Shown here: positions 7,745-15,268 of the stretch, one piece after another
How the letters are laid out: each line of letters starts with the position of its first letter
How positions within the stretch are numbered: the first letter of the stretch is position 1
DNA from: Myxococcales bacterium
GTDB lineage: Bacteria; Myxococcota_A; Bradymonadia; UBA7976; UBA1532
Reading direction: 5' to 3'
NCBI GenBank assembly: GCA_020633555.1
Contig: JACKDL010000001.1
Location: 372,001 to 436,000, forward strand
DNA: 64,000 bases
Position numbers and translations under genes: made by a program
Notes under the pieces: model-generated
What the model was told of the DNA's origin: nothing
The model's database searches: none
What the model saw: only the letters and a program-made list of their open reading frames with translations

Positions 7745-9564
7745 GGGGTGAACGGGACCGAGGCGGGGAACGCCACCGTGCGGCCCTTGGGGAAGTTGGG
7801 GTCGTCGTCCAGGGTCTCGTACCAGACGCGATCACCCGTGGCGTCGAAGCGCGGGTAGCGGTCGCGCACCCGGTTCTGCGTGAGCACGCGGACGGGGCCG
7901 CCGTCGATGGCCATCACCGCGATCTCGCTGCGGTTTCCGCCCCCCACACTGAAGGTGACGTGGGTGCCCTTGGGGTGCACCTGCACGTGGTCGGGCACTC
8001 GATCCACGGGGTGCGCGACGGCCGACTTGTCCGCCAAGGTCAGCACCGCGATGGCGTAGCCGTCGGGCCCGCGCTGGGTGAACACGAGGCGGGCGCCGTC
8101 GGGCGTGGGGGTGGGCCACTCCAGTACGGCACCCTCGGGCACGGTGTACAGCGGTTCCACCGGGCCGCCCGTCACCGGGATCCGCCACACGGTCTGCCCG
8201 GAAGCCTCGAAGACACGGGCCTCGGCGGGCTCAGCCGGCGCAGCGGGCTCACCGTCGCCCTCGACCGGCGCCGCGGGCTCGGGGCGCGCCTTGGGCGTCT
8301 GCAGCACCACGAGCTGGTCATCATCGAGCCAGGCGGTGCCGCCGAACTGGCCGTCCTCATGGGGCAGGCGCCGCACCTCCTCGCCGGAGTCGGCCGCCAC
8401 CACCACCAGGTCCGAGGGGCAGCGGCGGCAGGCGCGCTCGTAGAACGCCACCCGGCGACCCGTGGGCGACGGGCTGAGGGAGGAGAAGCGCTTCTCGGGG
8501 TCGATGCGCAACCGCTTGGGCTCGCCGCCCGCAGCCGGCACCAGGGTCACCGTCTTGGCCCAGCCCAGCAGGTCTTCGACCAGGGCCAGCGTCTGGCCGT
8601 CCCGCGAGATGCCCGGGTAGCCGTAGATGTTGTAGCCCGTCCAGATTGTCCGGGCGTCGCCGCCGCCTGGAGGGACCCAGGCCAGCCCCTCGTGGTCCTC
8701 GATGTAGCGAAGCTGACGCTTGCGCGCAGTGACAAAGGGGCGGATGTCGCTGGTCTTGATCAGCGCGCCCTGTGCGGTCACGGCCAGGAGGCCGTCGGCG
8801 GCCTTGGCGGGGCGGTGGTAGGTGGGCTTGGGCGCCGCCTGCTCGGCCTCCAGCCGCCGCTTCGCCAGCGCCTCGTAGGCGGCCTCGAAGGTGCGCATCT
8901 GCTGGCCGCGAGCCGCGACATACTGCCGGGCCTCGGCCAGGCGCCCCGCGGCCTCGGCGCTGCCCTCCAGCATCTCCTGGACGGCGGGGTGCAGCACCAG
9001 AAGCGGCAGGGTGGCCGCCGCGATCCGCTCCTTCAGGACCCGCCCGGAGAGCCGCTCGAAGGCGCCGTCCACCGTGCTCGAGCCGGCCCAGCCCTCGACG
9101 TGGGCCTGCTCGGCCGCGGCGTCGTCTACCCGCTGCACGCCCAGGTCGCCCTTCACGCGGACCTCGAAGTAGCCCTCGCCGACAGGGTGCTCGATCACCT
9201 CGGGCGTCAGGGTGCCGTGGATCACGAAGGCAGCCTTCAGGGAGCGGGCCGCCCCCACCAGGTCGCCTTCAGCGCCCTCGAGCACCGCCACCACCGCCGG
9301 ATCGCCCGCCGAGACCACGTCGAAGCCCAACCCCGACAAGGACTCGTTCAGCCCGTCCGCGAGCCGTGCGGCGTCCTTCGAGCCGTCGTACCAGTGACCG
9401 CGGAGGTCGATGGCCACCAGCACCTTCAGGGGCTCCACCGCGGTCAGCAGGGACCACGCCAGCCAGCCCCCGGCGCCGAGCAGCGCAACGAGGAACAGGA
9501 CGAGGGGCAGCTTCGAGCGCGGCCGGATGACCACGTCGTCGTCAAGCAGGTTGGGATCGTGCAT
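7741..9564 (-). CDS. Membrane-anchored TolB/WD40-like beta-propeller protein
   Basis: 607-residue protein starting MHDPNLLDDD. One transmembrane segment lies at about residues 18-40, so most of the protein should be periplasmic. Residues about 50-250 form an alpha/beta domain followed by a helical, Glu/Ala-rich stretch. From about 285 onward there are five or more PD40/TolB-like blades with cores such as SRDGQTLAL, SPTGRRVAF, TPDGARLVF and HPKGTHVTF, ending in FDATGDRVWY. A CRRC pair in the third blade could bind metal or form a disulfide. An Ala/Pro/Glu-rich insertion sits near residue 440. Its stop overlaps the start of the HELQH membrane-protein gene, suggesting a joint role. The function is unknown; such propellers usually scaffold protein complexes. 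Confidence 0.65.
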   Translation of the reverse strand: MHDPNLLDDDVVIRPRSKLPLVLFLVALLGAGGWLAWSLLTAVEPLKVLVAIDLRGHWYDGSKDAARLADGLNESLSGLGFDVVSAGDPAVVAVLEGAEGDLVGAARSLKAAFVIHGTLTPEVIEHPVGEGYFEVRVKGDLGVQRVDDAAAEQAHVEGWAGSSTVDGAFERLSGRVLKERIAAATLPLLVLHPAVQEMLEGSAEAAGRLAEARQYVAARGQQMRTFEAAYEALAKRRLEAEQAAPKPTYHRPAKAADGLLAVTAQGALIKTSDIRPFVTARKRQLRYIEDHEGLAWVPPGGGDARTIWTGYNIYGYPGISRDGQTLALVEDLLGWAKTVTLVPAAGGEPKRLRIDPEKRFSSLSPSPTGRRVAFYERACRRCPSDLVVVAADSGEEVRRLPHEDGQFGGTAWLDDDQLVVLQTPKARPEPAAPVEGDGEPAAPAEPAEARVFEASGQTVWRIPVTGGPVEPLYTVPEGAVLEWPTPTPDGARLVFTQRGPDGYAIAVLTLADKSAVAHPVDRVPDHVQVHPKGTHVTFSVGGGNRSEIAVMAIDGGPVRVLTQNRVRDRYPRFDATGDRVWYETLDDDPNFPKGRTVAFPASVPFTP

Positions 9565-9711
9565 GCTGGGGGCATACCGCCTCGTCGCAGGCGCCACAAC
9601 CCTCCGCGACGCCCACGCGAAAGTGGCGGTGGCCGGTCGCCCCTGAATAGGCGGCCGTGGTACACGTTTGGCGCCCGTGCCCGGCCGGGCAGATCCCTCC
9701 AGGAGGTGAGA
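9565..9711. other. Divergent intergenic region
   Basis: This 147-base region separates the beta-propeller gene (minus) from the nuclease gene (plus). Apart from the strong ribosome binding site before the nuclease, I see no convincing promoter pair, riboswitch or repeat. A GGTACACG element near 9659-9666 could serve as a poor -10 box for the plus strand. Confidence 0.4.
9701..9706 (+). promoter_or_regulatory. Shine-Dalgarno AGGAGG fixing a TTG start
   Basis: A perfect AGGAGG ends five bases before the TTG at 9712. The nearest in-frame ATG (9733) is 26 bases away, too far for this site, so TTG is the likely start of the nuclease gene. Confidence 0.75.
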
Positions 9712-10410
9712 TTGAACGCCATCGTCATCGGCATGGCCCTCGTGGCGGGCCTCTTCGGCTTCGGCACCAAGGGCCGCGTGGAGCTCAACGGCGCGCTGGT
9801 GGAGGTCCGCTGGTCGGACGGCGACAGCTTCAAGGTCCTGGAGGGGCGCCACAAGGGCAAGGGCACGCGCCTCATCGGGTACAACACCCTGGAGAGCTAC
9901 GGCCCGGTGCACCGCTGGGGCGGCTTCACCGCCAAGGACCTGTACTTCATCGCCAAGAAGGCGGGGAAGGCCGCGGCCAGCAAGACCTGGAAGTGCACCG
10001 CCGACGAGAACAACCTCGACTTCTACGGCCGCCTGCTCGTGCACTGCCCCGACCTGATCGAGTTCATGGTGGGCGAGGGCTGGGCCCACCTGTTCGCCTT
10101 CGACAGCGAGCCCGATCCGAAGCACCTGGCGGCGCAGCAGGCGGCCATCAAGGCGAACAAGGGCATCTGGGCCAAGGGCAAGCCCAAGTTCATCCTGACC
10201 AGCCTGCACTCGGTGGACGAGAACCCCAAGGAGGGCGGCGCCTACAACCGCTACGCCGACCCCATGACCGGCAAGAGCGACAAGGTGAAGCACTCCGAAA
10301 AGTACAGTGAATGCCAGGAGGTATGCTTCAAGGGTTCGTGTATGATCTACGTGCCCTTCCAGCGCCGCTACGGGAAGAACCGCGCCGACTGCATCAAGTG
10401 GAAGCGCTGA
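9712..10410 (+). CDS. Secreted staphylococcal-nuclease-like (SNase/thermonuclease) protein with Cys-rich tail
   Basis: 232 residues from TTG 9712. The first about 20 residues are a hydrophobic leader consistent with export. The SNase OB-fold follows: DGDSFKV at 36-42, RLIGYNTLE with Arg53 and Glu61 in the positions of catalytic Arg35 and Glu43 of S. aureus nuclease, and DFYGRLLV with Arg107 matching Arg87. The calcium ligand Asp40 of the classical enzyme corresponds to Asn58 here, so metal binding may differ. The last about 35 residues add a Lys-rich, four-Cys extension (ECQEVCFKGSC..C) not part of the core fold. The gene is richer in Lys codons and somewhat less GC-rich at its 3' end than its neighbours. 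It stands alone between oppositely oriented genes. Confidence 0.82.
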   Translation: MNAIVIGMALVAGLFGFGTKGRVELNGALVEVRWSDGDSFKVLEGRHKGKGTRLIGYNTLESYGPVHRWGGFTAKDLYFIAKKAGKAAASKTWKCTADENNLDFYGRLLVHCPDLIEFMVGEGWAHLFAFDSEPDPKHLAAQQAAIKANKGIWAKGKPKFILTSLHSVDENPKEGGAYNRYADPMTGKSDKVKHSEKYSECQEVCFKGSCMIYVPFQRRYGKNRADCIKWKR

Positions 10411-10455
10411 GCCGTCGTTCGGCTGAGCGGCCAGCGCGCGGCGCGCAGGCCCGGC
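10411..10455. other. Convergent gap with weak inverted repeats
   Basis: This short gap between the nuclease and thiolase genes contains AGCCG-TCGTT-CGGCT (10408 region) and a GCGCGC-G-GCGCGC palindrome. Either could form a hairpin, but neither is followed by a T tract, so I do not call a terminator. Confidence 0.3.
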
Positions 10456-11661
10456 TCACTCCACGCTGATCAGGCTGGCCACGCCCTGGCCGACTCCCAC
10501 GCACAACGTCGCCAGCCCCCGCCCGCCGCCCCGCGCGCGCAGGGCGTGGATCAGGGTGGTCATGATCCGGGCGCCGCTGCAGCCCAGCGGGTGCCCCAGC
10601 GCGATGGCCCCGCCGTTCACGTTCACCTTGGCCTCGTCCAGCTCCAGGCTGCGCAGCACTGCCAGGCTCTGGGCCGCGAAGGCCTCGTTCAGTTCCACCA
10701 GATCCAGCTGATCCAGGGCCCAGCCCGAGCGGTCCAGGACCTTGCGGGTGGCCGGCACCGGGCCGATGCCCATCGTGCGCGGGTTGACGCCGGCTGCCGC
10801 CCCGCCGTGCCAGGTGGCCAGCACCTCACGGCCCTCGGCCTTGGCGCGGTCGAGGGACATCAGCACCAGGGCCGAGGCCCCATCGTTCAGGGTGCTGGAG
10901 TTCCCGGCCGTGACGCTGCCGCCGTCCTTGAGGAAGGCGGGGCGGAGGCGGGCGAGCTTGTCGAGGCCGGTGTCGCCCCGCGGCCCCTCGTCGGCGTCCA
11001 CGATCAGGTCGGGCTGCTTGCGGCGGGGCACGGCCACCGGCATGAGCTCGGCCGCAAACGCCCCGCGGGCCTGCGCTTCCACGGCCTTCTGGTGGCTGCG
11101 CAGGGCGAACCCGTCCTGATCCTCGCGGCTGATGCCGAACTCAGCCACCAGGTTCTCGGCGGTGTTCCCCATGGCCTCCAGCGGAAACAGCTTCTCCATC
11201 GCGGGGTTGGGGAAGCGCCAGCCCAGCGAGCTGTCGAAGACGGTGACGTTGCCGATGGGGAAGGCGGCGCCGGCCTTCGGCATCACCCACGGGGCGCGGC
11301 TCATGGACTCCACGCCGCCCGCCACCACCACCTCGGCATCGCCCACGGCGATCATGCGGGCCGCCAGGTTGATGGCCGTGAGCCCGGAGGCGCACAGGCG
11401 GTTGACGGTGAAGCCGGGCACATGCTGCGGCAGGCCGGCCAGGAGCAGAGCCATGCGGGCCACGTTGCGGTTGTCTTCGCCGGCCTGGTTGGCGCAGCCG
11501 AGGATGACCTCGTCTACCGCGTCGCCCTCGACGCCAGCGCGGCGCAGGGCCTCTGCGATCGTCTTGGCGGCCAGGTCATCGGGGCGGACGGCAGACAGGC
11601 CCCCGCCGATGCGCCCGATGGGGGTTCGCACGGCGGAGACGATGGCGATCTGGGGGGTCAT
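10456..11661 (-). CDS. Acetyl-CoA acyltransferase (thiolase, PcaF/FadA type)
   Basis: 401-residue thiolase carrying out CoA-dependent cleavage of 3-ketoacyl-CoA or the reverse condensation. All hallmarks are present: the acyl-accepting nucleophile Cys90 in NRLCASGL, the GHPLG motif with His357, and the general-base Cys387 in CVGVGQG. The N-terminal IVSAVRTPIGR and the length match degradative and biosynthetic type I/II thiolases. Sequence alone does not separate acetoacetyl-CoA, 3-ketoadipyl-CoA and longer-chain specificity; overall features resemble the 400-residue PcaF/PaaJ group. It appears monocistronic, with no beta-oxidation or PHA genes around it. The ATG at 11661 is preceded by a GC-rich spacer with a weak Shine-Dalgarno. 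Confidence 0.9.
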   Translation of the reverse strand: MTPQIAIVSAVRTPIGRIGGGLSAVRPDDLAAKTIAEALRRAGVEGDAVDEVILGCANQAGEDNRNVARMALLLAGLPQHVPGFTVNRLCASGLTAINLAARMIAVGDAEVVVAGGVESMSRAPWVMPKAGAAFPIGNVTVFDSSLGWRFPNPAMEKLFPLEAMGNTAENLVAEFGISREDQDGFALRSHQKAVEAQARGAFAAELMPVAVPRRKQPDLIVDADEGPRGDTGLDKLARLRPAFLKDGGSVTAGNSSTLNDGASALVLMSLDRAKAEGREVLATWHGGAAAGVNPRTMGIGPVPATRKVLDRSGWALDQLDLVELNEAFAAQSLAVLRSLELDEAKVNVNGGAIALGHPLGCSGARIMTTLIHALRARGGGRGLATLCVGVGQGVASLISVE

Positions 11662-11738
11662 GGGGGGGCCTCGGCGACCGTAGGGGCCAGCGGGCGGCCC
11701 GGTCGCGCGGCGCGCCCGCCGGGGGATGGCGCGGCGGC

Positions 11739-12299
11739 TCAGTCTTCCTCGGCCGCCTTGTCCATCTCGCGGTAGACCTCGTCGAACACGGCCTGCATGC
11801 TGGCCAGCTCGTCGGTGGTCAGGGGGCGAGCCGACTCGCCCTCGTCCAGGGCGGGGTAGAGGATGTAGCCCATGTTGGCGGCCACCAGGTAGGTGGTGTC
11901 GCCGGTGTCGATCTCCATGAGGATCAACAGGGTGCGGTCCTCGCCGTCATCGGTCTCGACCTCGAGCTCGTCGCAGTCCTCGAAGAGGTCCTCCGGGATG
12001 TCGCCGACGAGCACCAGCTCGTTGCCCCGGGGCTCAACCTTCAGGTTCCACTGCTTCATCGCTTCGTTGACCGCCGAGGCCACGGCAGGGAACTCCTCGA
12101 TCTCGAGCTCCTGCAGCGACTCTTCTTCCTCGGTGCCTTCGATGCGGATGATGCTGACCACCTCGTCGACCGGGGTCACGACCAGGAAGGTCTGCCCTTC
12201 GTACTCGAACTCGGCGGCCACGCTGGTCATCAGCTCGTCGCCCGTCTCGGGGTCGATGAGGGGGATGGTCCGCAGGCCGCTGTCGGTGGCTTCGGCCAT
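11739..12299 (-). CDS. Acidic hypothetical protein, possible double DUF1292/DUF3727-like fold
   Basis: 186 residues, strongly acidic, with no signal peptide, hence cytoplasmic. Two halves look related: IDPETGDELMTSVAAEFEYEGQTFLVVTP (first half) and TDDGEDRTLLILMEIDTGDTTYLVA (second half). The pattern 'D-x-x-G-x-E, then a beta hairpin with Y-x-V-x-x-P' recalls the small DUF1292 domain and its DUF3727 relatives. The match is by eye and tentative. The ATG at 12299 is preceded by GAGCG/AGGAGCG, a reasonable ribosome site. It is transcribed away from the large lipoprotein pair at 12483. Function unknown. Confidence 0.65.
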   Translation of the reverse strand: MAEATDSGLRTIPLIDPETGDELMTSVAAEFEYEGQTFLVVTPVDEVVSIIRIEGTEEEESLQELEIEEFPAVASAVNEAMKQWNLKVEPRGNELVLVGDIPEDLFEDCDELEVETDDGEDRTLLILMEIDTGDTTYLVAANMGYILYPALDEGESARPLTTDELASMQAVFDEVYREMDKAAEED

Positions 12300-12482
12300 G
12301 ATTCGCTCCTGTCTTGGATCGGGTCCGGTCGAACGCCCCTCGCTGGGGCGCCGGCACTCTACGCACAAGCGCCCTGCGCCGTAAACGGCCCCGTCGTCGG
12401 CGAGTCGTGAAATCGGCCCCGGGGACCGAGTAGACTGCCAGCCTGCCCTGGGGACGGGGCGTGCCAGACCGCGGGGGTCCAT
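12300..12482. other. Divergent intergenic region with possible promoters
   Basis: These 183 bases lie between two divergent genes. TAGACT at about 12451-12456 could serve as a -10 box for the plus strand, with only a weak TGAAAT-like -35 seventeen bases upstream. On the minus strand the region around 12357-12362 reads TAGAGT in the same role. No repeat or riboswitch is seen. Confidence 0.3.
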
Positions 12483-15260
12483 GTGAAGACGAGGCTGGGG
12501 GCGCGGGCCCTCGAGGTGGCGTTGCTGGGCGCGCTGTTCGGCGGCTGTACCGAGGACGCGCCTGCGCCGAAGACGGCGAACGACATGGCCGCCGCGGACG
12601 CCGGGGCCCTGGACGGGGCCGTCGCGGGCGATGGCGCCGTGGTGGCCGACGACGGGGCGGCCCCGGATCTGGGCCCCGAGCCCGACCTGGGGCCGCTGGT
12701 GGACGCCGCCACGCCGCCTCCGGAGCCCGTGGCCGTCGAGACCCGACTGGGGGCCTTCGCCACCGCGGCGGGGTTCGCGAACCAGGTCACCTGCCAGGTG
12801 CTGGACGCCCAGGGCGAGGTCATCGAGGGCTTCGACACCCGCTACGAGGTGCGCCCGGACGCTGGGTGGCGCACCGACGCGGATCGGCCCGACGAGCTGG
12901 TGGGGGAGGTGGCGGGACGCTACGACGTGACCTGCACCGCCCCCGCGCTGGGTCTGCGGGACGGGACGCCCGAGCGCTGGGACGTGCTCCCCGGCGATCC
13001 CGCCCGGCTGGTGGCCGAGATCAGCCCCCCGACGGTGCTGGCGGGGGAGCCGGCCCAGGCGCGGTGCTCGGGCACCGACGCCCTGGGCAACCCCGTGGAT
13101 GTGGACGCCGCCCAGGTCGTGCTGAGCCCGGCCAACGCCGGGGTGGCCGTGGATGGGCGGGCGGTGGTCGTGACCACCAGCGGTCGGTACGGCGTGGGCT
13201 GCCGCCTCGCCGGGGTCGAGAGCACCGTCGACACAATCCTGAACGTGCGGCCTGGCCTGCCGGCGGAGCTGTCGGCCGGGCTGCGGCCCGAGCGTGAGGT
13301 CTACCCGCTGGGGGTGGTGGTGGGGTACCCGGCGCTGGTCACCGACATCTACGGCAACCCGGTCGAGGACGCGGAGCTGGCGTGGACCATCGAGCCCGAG
13401 CTGCCCGGCTTCGGCGAAGCCCGCTACCTGGCGGCGACCGAGGGGCGCTACACCGTCTCGGTGGCCGTGCAGGGTGAGGTGCACGAGGATCGGGTCCTGG
13501 AGGCGGCGGACGAGTTCGTGGTGGACGGCGGTGGTCCGGCCATTCAGTGCGAAGACCCTGTGGACGGCAGCATGCTCACGGTGGCCCCCGGCGCCCGTGG
13601 CACGCTGCGGGTGCGGGTGAACGACCAGCTCGGCATCGAAGCGGTGAGCGTGGACGGCGTGGCGGCCCGGCCCGACGGGGCAGGGGTCTACGTGGCCGAC
13701 GTGTCCCACCGCTTCGGGCTCAACGCCCACGACGTGGTGGCCCGCGACGCAGCGGGCAACGAGACGAGCACGTTCTGCAGTTGGAGCGCCGCCCCCCGCT
13801 ACGTGGGGGAGAACGCGGCCTTCCCCGATGGCGTGGTGTTGCACCTGAGCCAGGCGGCGGTGGATGACGGGGCGCCCGACAACCCGCTGACGAGCCTGAC
13901 GGATCTGGTCCGGCGGGTGGTGAACTCGGCGGGCCTGGTGACCACCATCGACGCGGCATTGTCGGCCCAGAACCCCATCGTGCCGAACGACTGCCGAGTG
14001 CGGGTGCCGATCATCGGCTCCTGCCTCGTGCGGTTCGGCGCGACGTACAGCTCCATGAGCGTGGGGGGCCCGAACGCCGTGTCGGCCCAGCTCGTCAACG
14101 GGGGCCTGCGGGTGTCGCTGACCGTGCGCAACCTGACCATCAACGGGCGCGCTACCGGCACCATCACCCCCAGCTTCCGCGTGAACGTGGACTCCATCCG
14201 GGTGGTGGTGACCTTCGACATCTCCCTGCGCAACGGCCAGCCGGATGTGCGGGTGCGGCGCACCGACGAGATCACCGTCGGGCGCATCGACCTGGACCTG
14301 CCGGGGACCATCGGCGACCTGTTCGATGGGGTGGTGGACCTGATCTTCGGGGCCTTCGAGGGGCTGGTCCGCGACGAGGTGTCCAACGCCATCAACGGCT
14401 TCCTGCGCAGCGAGGTCGACGCGCTGTTGAGCGATGTGCTGAGCAACCTGGATCTGGCGTCGCTGGGGGCGGCCTTCCAGATCCCCGCGCTGTTCGGGGG
14501 CGATCCGGTGGCCTTGTCCTTCGGCCTGGCCTTCTCGGCCATGAACGCCAACGCGCAGCGGCTGCGCATCGGCATCGCGGCGAGCGTGAACGGGCCCAAC
14601 CGGCGGCCGGGGCAGACCGCCGGCGTGGCGGTGCCCCCGGGCCCCGCGGCCATCGAGCTGGATCCCGACGGCACGCTGGGCGCCGCGGTGCACGTGGTGC
14701 TGCTGAACCAGGCCCTTCATCGCCTGTGGCGGGCGGGCGTCTTCGACATCGGCGACGCAGGGGCCCTGCTGGGCGATCTGCCCGAGGGGGTGAGCCTGAG
14801 CTTGGACATCGGCCTGCCCCCGATGGTCCAGGGCCTGGAGGGGGATCCCGGCGTGGAGCTGTCGCTGGGCCCCGCCACGGGCGCGCTGACCTACCCCGGC
14901 TTGTTCGACGAGCCCCTGCATGTGCGTCTGGCGGCCCGCGCCGAGGCCACCGTGGCCCTGGAGCAGGGGAACACGTTGGCCTTTGGCGGGATCCGCATCA
15001 CCGATCTGAAGGTGGCCTTCGACGTGCCCATGACCCCCGAGGCGCGGGCCGGGCTCGAGGCCGATCTGCGGCGGATCATCCAGGCCATCATCGACTCGGC
15101 GTTGAACGAGGCGTTGCCCGATCTGCCGATCCCCGACTTCGCTTTGCCCGACGCGCTGACCGCCTATGGCGTGCCCCGCGGGACCCGCCTGGGGCTGCGG
15201 GCGCCGACCCTGTCGGGCAGCCCGTCCCACCTGACGCTCGACGGCCGGTTCGGCCAGTGA
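12483..15260 (+). CDS. Large lipoprotein with Ig-like domains and BPI/TULIP-like C-terminal half (paralogue 1)
   Basis: 925 residues from GTG 12483 (ATG 12481 is followed directly by a stop in its own frame). The signal peptide ends in a lipobox with Cys22. A low-complexity Asp/Ala/Gly linker (about 23-75) leads to three Ig-like modules (about 80-440), recognisable by DALGNPVDV, DIYGNPVEDAELAW and an FVVDGGGP-type module. Residues about 445-925 show long amphipathic strands and helices with repeated VRxEVSNAINGFLRSEV-like helices. A late HVVLLNQALHRLWRAGVFDI segment recalls the pattern at the start of the C-terminal BPI/LBP/CETP barrel. The fold assignment is my inference. It lies 8 bases upstream of a paralogue with the same domain order. 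Likely location: outer-membrane or surface, with lipid or LPS binding as the working hypothesis. Confidence 0.7.
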   Translation: MKTRLGARALEVALLGALFGGCTEDAPAPKTANDMAAADAGALDGAVAGDGAVVADDGAAPDLGPEPDLGPLVDAATPPPEPVAVETRLGAFATAAGFANQVTCQVLDAQGEVIEGFDTRYEVRPDAGWRTDADRPDELVGEVAGRYDVTCTAPALGLRDGTPERWDVLPGDPARLVAEISPPTVLAGEPAQARCSGTDALGNPVDVDAAQVVLSPANAGVAVDGRAVVVTTSGRYGVGCRLAGVESTVDTILNVRPGLPAELSAGLRPEREVYPLGVVVGYPALVTDIYGNPVEDAELAWTIEPELPGFGEARYLAATEGRYTVSVAVQGEVHEDRVLEAADEFVVDGGGPAIQCEDPVDGSMLTVAPGARGTLRVRVNDQLGIEAVSVDGVAARPDGAGVYVADVSHRFGLNAHDVVARDAAGNETSTFCSWSAAPRYVGENAAFPDGVVLHLSQAAVDDGAPDNPLTSLTDLVRRVVNSAGLVTTIDAALSAQNPIVPNDCRVRVPIIGSCLVRFGATYSSMSVGGPNAVSAQLVNGGLRVSLTVRNLTINGRATGTITPSFRVNVDSIRVVVTFDISLRNGQPDVRVRRTDEITVGRIDLDLPGTIGDLFDGVVDLIFGAFEGLVRDEVSNAINGFLRSEVDALLSDVLSNLDLASLGAAFQIPALFGGDPVALSFGLAFSAMNANAQRLRIGIAASVNGPNRRPGQTAGVAVPPGPAAIELDPDGTLGAAVHVVLLNQALHRLWRAGVFDIGDAGALLGDLPEGVSLSLDIGLPPMVQGLEGDPGVELSLGPATGALTYPGLFDEPLHVRLAARAEATVALEQGNTLAFGGIRITDLKVAFDVPMTPEARAGLEADLRRIIQAIIDSALNEALPDLPIPDFALPDALTAYGVPRGTRLGLRAPTLSGSPSHLTLDGRFGQ

Positions 15261-15268
15261 GGGGCTCG

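Noticed and set aside
10411..10455. Terminator between the nuclease and thiolase genes
   Set aside because: The inverted repeats are short and GC-palindromic by composition; not strong enough to call.
10456..11661. Calling the thiolase a PHA-synthesis enzyme (PhaA)
   Set aside because: No PHA synthase, reductase or phasin gene is nearby, and substrate cannot be read from motifs alone.
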